In this document: in pieces, positions 7,164 through 8,743 of the stretch
How positions within the stretch are numbered: position 1 is the first letter of the stretch
Layout of the letters: each line of letters starts with the position of its first letter
From: Gallionellaceae bacterium
Lineage (GTDB): Bacteria > Pseudomonadota > Gammaproteobacteria > Burkholderiales > Gallionellaceae
Assembly: GCA_003151655.1 (NCBI GenBank)
Contig: PLYB01000322.1
Coordinates: 201-8,943 of the forward strand
DNA: 8,743 nucleotides
Direction: 5' to 3'
Program-made: the position numbers and the translations under genes
Notes under the pieces: generated by a model
What the model was told of the DNA's origin: nothing
What the model saw: the letters and a program-made list of their open reading frames with translations, nothing else
Databases searched by the model: none

Positions 7164-8228
7164 ATGAACAGGGAAATCGCTTTGCTCGCATTCGTAACAG
7201 TCGCTCTGGCTGCGTGTACAAGTCCTCCGCAACAACAAGGAAGACCCGCGCCAGTGGAAGACCTGGCCACCGGGCCGAGCGGCAAGCAGCCGAAACCAGC
7301 AGCGCTTAAAGTAGCGCCCAGTATTCCGGTTCCCCAAGTTTCCCCGGTTCCTCAGGTTTCCCAGGCAAGCAAACACCAAGAACCTAGCGGAGCGGGAGCC
7401 TATCTCGAAGGTGATGGCCCCGGATCTGATGTGCCTGCCAATCTGGATGCTATCCCGGATGCCATTCCCAAGGCAGAGCCATTACACCGTTACGCCAACC
7501 AGCCATACGTCAGGTTTGGCAAGACCTATACGCCGCTGCAAATTACCGGCAGCTACAAAGAAGAGGGTACGGCTTCCTGGTACGGCAAAAAATTCCACGG
7601 CCAACGCACCTCCATCGGCGATGTGTATGACATGTACGGCATGACCGCTTCGCACACGACTCTCCCTGTTCCGAGTTATGCGCGCATCACCAACCTCACC
7701 ACCAAGAAATCGGTAATCGTGCGCGTGAATGATCGCGGTCCATTCCTGCATGATCGCATCATCGATCTATCCTACGTTGCCGCGCATAAGCTGGGTATTA
7801 TCAATAACGGTACTTCCAAAGTTCTGGTAGAGAGCATCGCGGTGGATAACACGGCTGCACCGCTTACCCTTTCAGCAGTGGCCTCTTCGCCGGTTAAGTC
7901 AGTGCCATTGCCGGTCTCCGCGCCGGCTTCAGCTCCTGTCATTGCCTCAGCCGTTGCTGCTGCACCTGCCGTCAAAACGAAGCCGGTGGTGGTTGATAAT
8001 GTATTCCTGCAATTAGGTGCGTTTAAATCAGAAAAGAGCGCAAAAAAGTTTATGAATAAACTGCACTCAAAGCTAGCCTCCACTGGCAAATCCCTTAGCG
8101 TATTCCAAAAAGATAAATTGCAACAAGTGCTGTTGGGGCCTTACGCCACGGCAGATGAAGCAAGTGCCGAGGGCAAAATATTAAAAGCGAAACTGGGAAT
8201 CAATACTTACATTAGCGTGCGCAACTAG
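7164..8228 (+). CDS. rlpA: RlpA-family lytic transglycosylase lipoprotein with SPOR domain
   Basis: RlpA is an outer-membrane lipoprotein that binds denuded glycan strands through its SPOR domain. In Pseudomonas aeruginosa it cuts such strands to separate daughter cells. The product is 354 residues. It has a type II signal peptide with lipobox LAAC (acylated Cys18), a Pro/Ala/Gln-rich linker at about 20-105, the RlpA double-psi beta-barrel at about 133-226 (GTASWYGKKFHGQRTS and RVNDRGPF), a second Ala/Pro/Val linker at about 230-277 and a SPOR domain at about 278-352 (VFLQLGAFKS through VLLGPYATADEA). The family catalytic His and Asp positions look conserved (His164 in TASH, Asp190 in VNDRGP), but the usual GE is GD here (Asp153). 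Strong AAGGAG before the start. It ends the recognised operon, with an unknown gene 25 nt downstream. Confidence 0.97.
   Translation: MNREIALLAFVTVALAACTSPPQQQGRPAPVEDLATGPSGKQPKPAALKVAPSIPVPQVSPVPQVSQASKHQEPSGAGAYLEGDGPGSDVPANLDAIPDAIPKAEPLHRYANQPYVRFGKTYTPLQITGSYKEEGTASWYGKKFHGQRTSIGDVYDMYGMTASHTTLPVPSYARITNLTTKKSVIVRVNDRGPFLHDRIIDLSYVAAHKLGIINNGTSKVLVESIAVDNTAAPLTLSAVASSPVKSVPLPVSAPASAPVIASAVAAAPAVKTKPVVVDNVFLQLGAFKSEKSAKKFMNKLHSKLASTGKSLSVFQKDKLQQVLLGPYATADEASAEGKILKAKLGINTYISVRN
7326..7361 (+). repeat. Tandem 18-bp repeat inside rlpA
   Basis: Two adjacent 18-bp units (7326-7343 and 7344-7361) match at 16 of 18 bases and encode PVPQVS twice (residues 55-66) in the first linker of RlpA. 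Both differences are silent. It looks like a recent in-frame duplication in a flexible, length-tolerant linker. Confidence 0.85.
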
Positions 8229-8253
8229 AATCTGATTTGAAAAGAGCATAGGC

Positions 8254-8652
8254 ATGAAAAAGCGAAACACGCTGCGCATCCCGGTCACCAAAGGCCTTAA
8301 AGACATCTACGCGATGGATATGCATGCCGCCTATCAGGCCGCATGCCTCGGGCGATTCAACGTCACCTCGTTCGGACGCTTAGCCGCCGCTATTTCAGTG
8401 GTGCGCACCGCACTCGTGCGGCACGAAACCAAAATCCTGAATGCTGTTGAACTACTCGATGCCACCATCGCAGTACTCCAGCAAGTACGTCAAAAAGGCG
8501 ATGAAACCAATCTCTGGGAAATAGTTGAAGCCGACCGCGCCACCGTACTCGACGGAATCTGCGCTGCCGAACAATGCATCGGCACACTGGATGTTGCGTT
8601 GCTGGCAGAGACGGCGGAACAGTTGTTGCAGGATGTGGGGGCTGAGAGTTGA
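8254..8652 (+). CDS. Protein of unknown function downstream of rlpA
   Basis: I do not recognise this 132-residue product. It starts with a basic segment (MKKRNTLRIPVTKGLKD), has no signal peptide or membrane helix, and is otherwise rich in Ala, Leu, Val and Glu in a pattern that suggests four or five alpha helices (roughly 20-32, 39-57, 60-81, 86-110 and 112-127). It is therefore probably a small soluble cytoplasmic helical bundle. Three cysteines (31, 103, 108) are scattered, not in a metal-binding pattern. Evidence that it is a real gene: the ATG is preceded by AAAGAG at 8241-8246 with 7 nt spacing, it follows rlpA by only 25 nt on the same strand, and composition resembles its neighbours. 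Overlapping minus-strand frames are less likely. No helix-turn-helix or enzyme motif is evident, so no function is proposed. Confidence 0.75.
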   Translation: MKKRNTLRIPVTKGLKDIYAMDMHAAYQAACLGRFNVTSFGRLAAAISVVRTALVRHETKILNAVELLDATIAVLQQVRQKGDETNLWEIVEADRATVLDGICAAEQCIGTLDVALLAETAEQLLQDVGAES

Positions 8653-8656
8653 TCTG

Positions 8657-8680
8657 GGATTGTGCCGTCGGGCGCAGTCC
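8657..8680. other. Hairpin 3' of the unknown gene
   Basis: A 10-bp stem (8657-8666 with 8671-8680; eight Watson-Crick and two G.T pairs) closes a GTCG tetraloop, 4 nt after the stop of the preceding gene. The position suits transcription termination or 3'-end protection of the rod-operon mRNA. However, the plus strand after it begins AAAATGCAT with no U-tract, so it is not a classical intrinsic terminator. Confidence 0.45.
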
Positions 8681-8720
8681 AAAATGCATCTCCATTTATC
8701 ACCTTAGACACCAATAATCC

Positions 8721-8743
8721 GTAGGGGCGTATGGCGATACGCC
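8721..8743. repeat. GC-rich palindromic repeat cut by the window edge
   Basis: GGCGTAT at 8726-8732 and ATACGCC at 8737-8743 form a perfect 7-bp stem around GGCG and reach the last base, so the palindrome may continue. The preceding GTAGG (8721-8725) would pair with CCTAC if the element is symmetrical. The form GTAGGGGCGTAT followed by its inverse looks like dispersed intergenic REP or MITE ends seen in many bacteria. Which element it belongs to cannot be told from this fragment. Confidence 0.5.

Overview
The window is an ordinary bacterial core-gene neighbourhood, not an accessory island. The protein sequences and the gene order (gatCA divergent from mreB-mreC-mreD-mrdA-rodA-rlpA) point to a betaproteobacterium of middling GC. 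The Nitrosomonadales (for example a Gallionellaceae-like organism) are my best guess, inferred from the general look of GatA, MreC and RlpA and not from any search. All the main genes are intact; only gatA runs off the left edge.

Layout. The minus strand of 1-1571 carries gatC and then the first 398 codons of gatA. These are two subunits of the tRNA-dependent amidotransferase that makes Gln-tRNA(Gln) and/or Asn-tRNA(Asn). They are separated by an unusual 87-bp spacer that is almost filled by a purine/pyrimidine inverted repeat with a 7-nt internal period. Between gatC and mreB lies an 88-bp divergent intergenic region with a plausible sigma70-type promoter for the right-hand operon.

From 1660 to 8228 on the plus strand lies the complete rod-shape (elongasome) operon. 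MreB is the actin-like filament, MreC and MreD are the membrane scaffold, PBP2 (mrdA) is the transpeptidase, RodA is the SEDS glycosyltransferase, and RlpA is an outer-membrane septal lipoprotein with DPBB and SPOR domains. The genes are packed tightly: mreC/mreD and mreD/mrdA overlap by ATGA, and the other junctions are 7 to 18 nt, so they are very likely co-transcribed and translationally coupled. MreB patches and MreC/MreD position and activate the RodA-PBP2 synthase, while RlpA acts on naked glycan at division sites.

After rlpA, and only 25 nt downstream, is a 132-codon gene of unknown function (8254-8652), probably the last gene of the transcript. The final 91 bp hold a 10-bp-stem hairpin without a U-tract and, at the edge, the start of a GC-rich palindrome typical in appearance of dispersed intergenic repeats.

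I found no tRNA, rRNA, CRISPR, insertion sequence or obvious new system. The items most worth a second look are the heptad inverted repeat between gatC and gatA, the unknown gene after rlpA, the Glu-to-Asp change at the expected catalytic position of RlpA, and the palindrome at the right edge.
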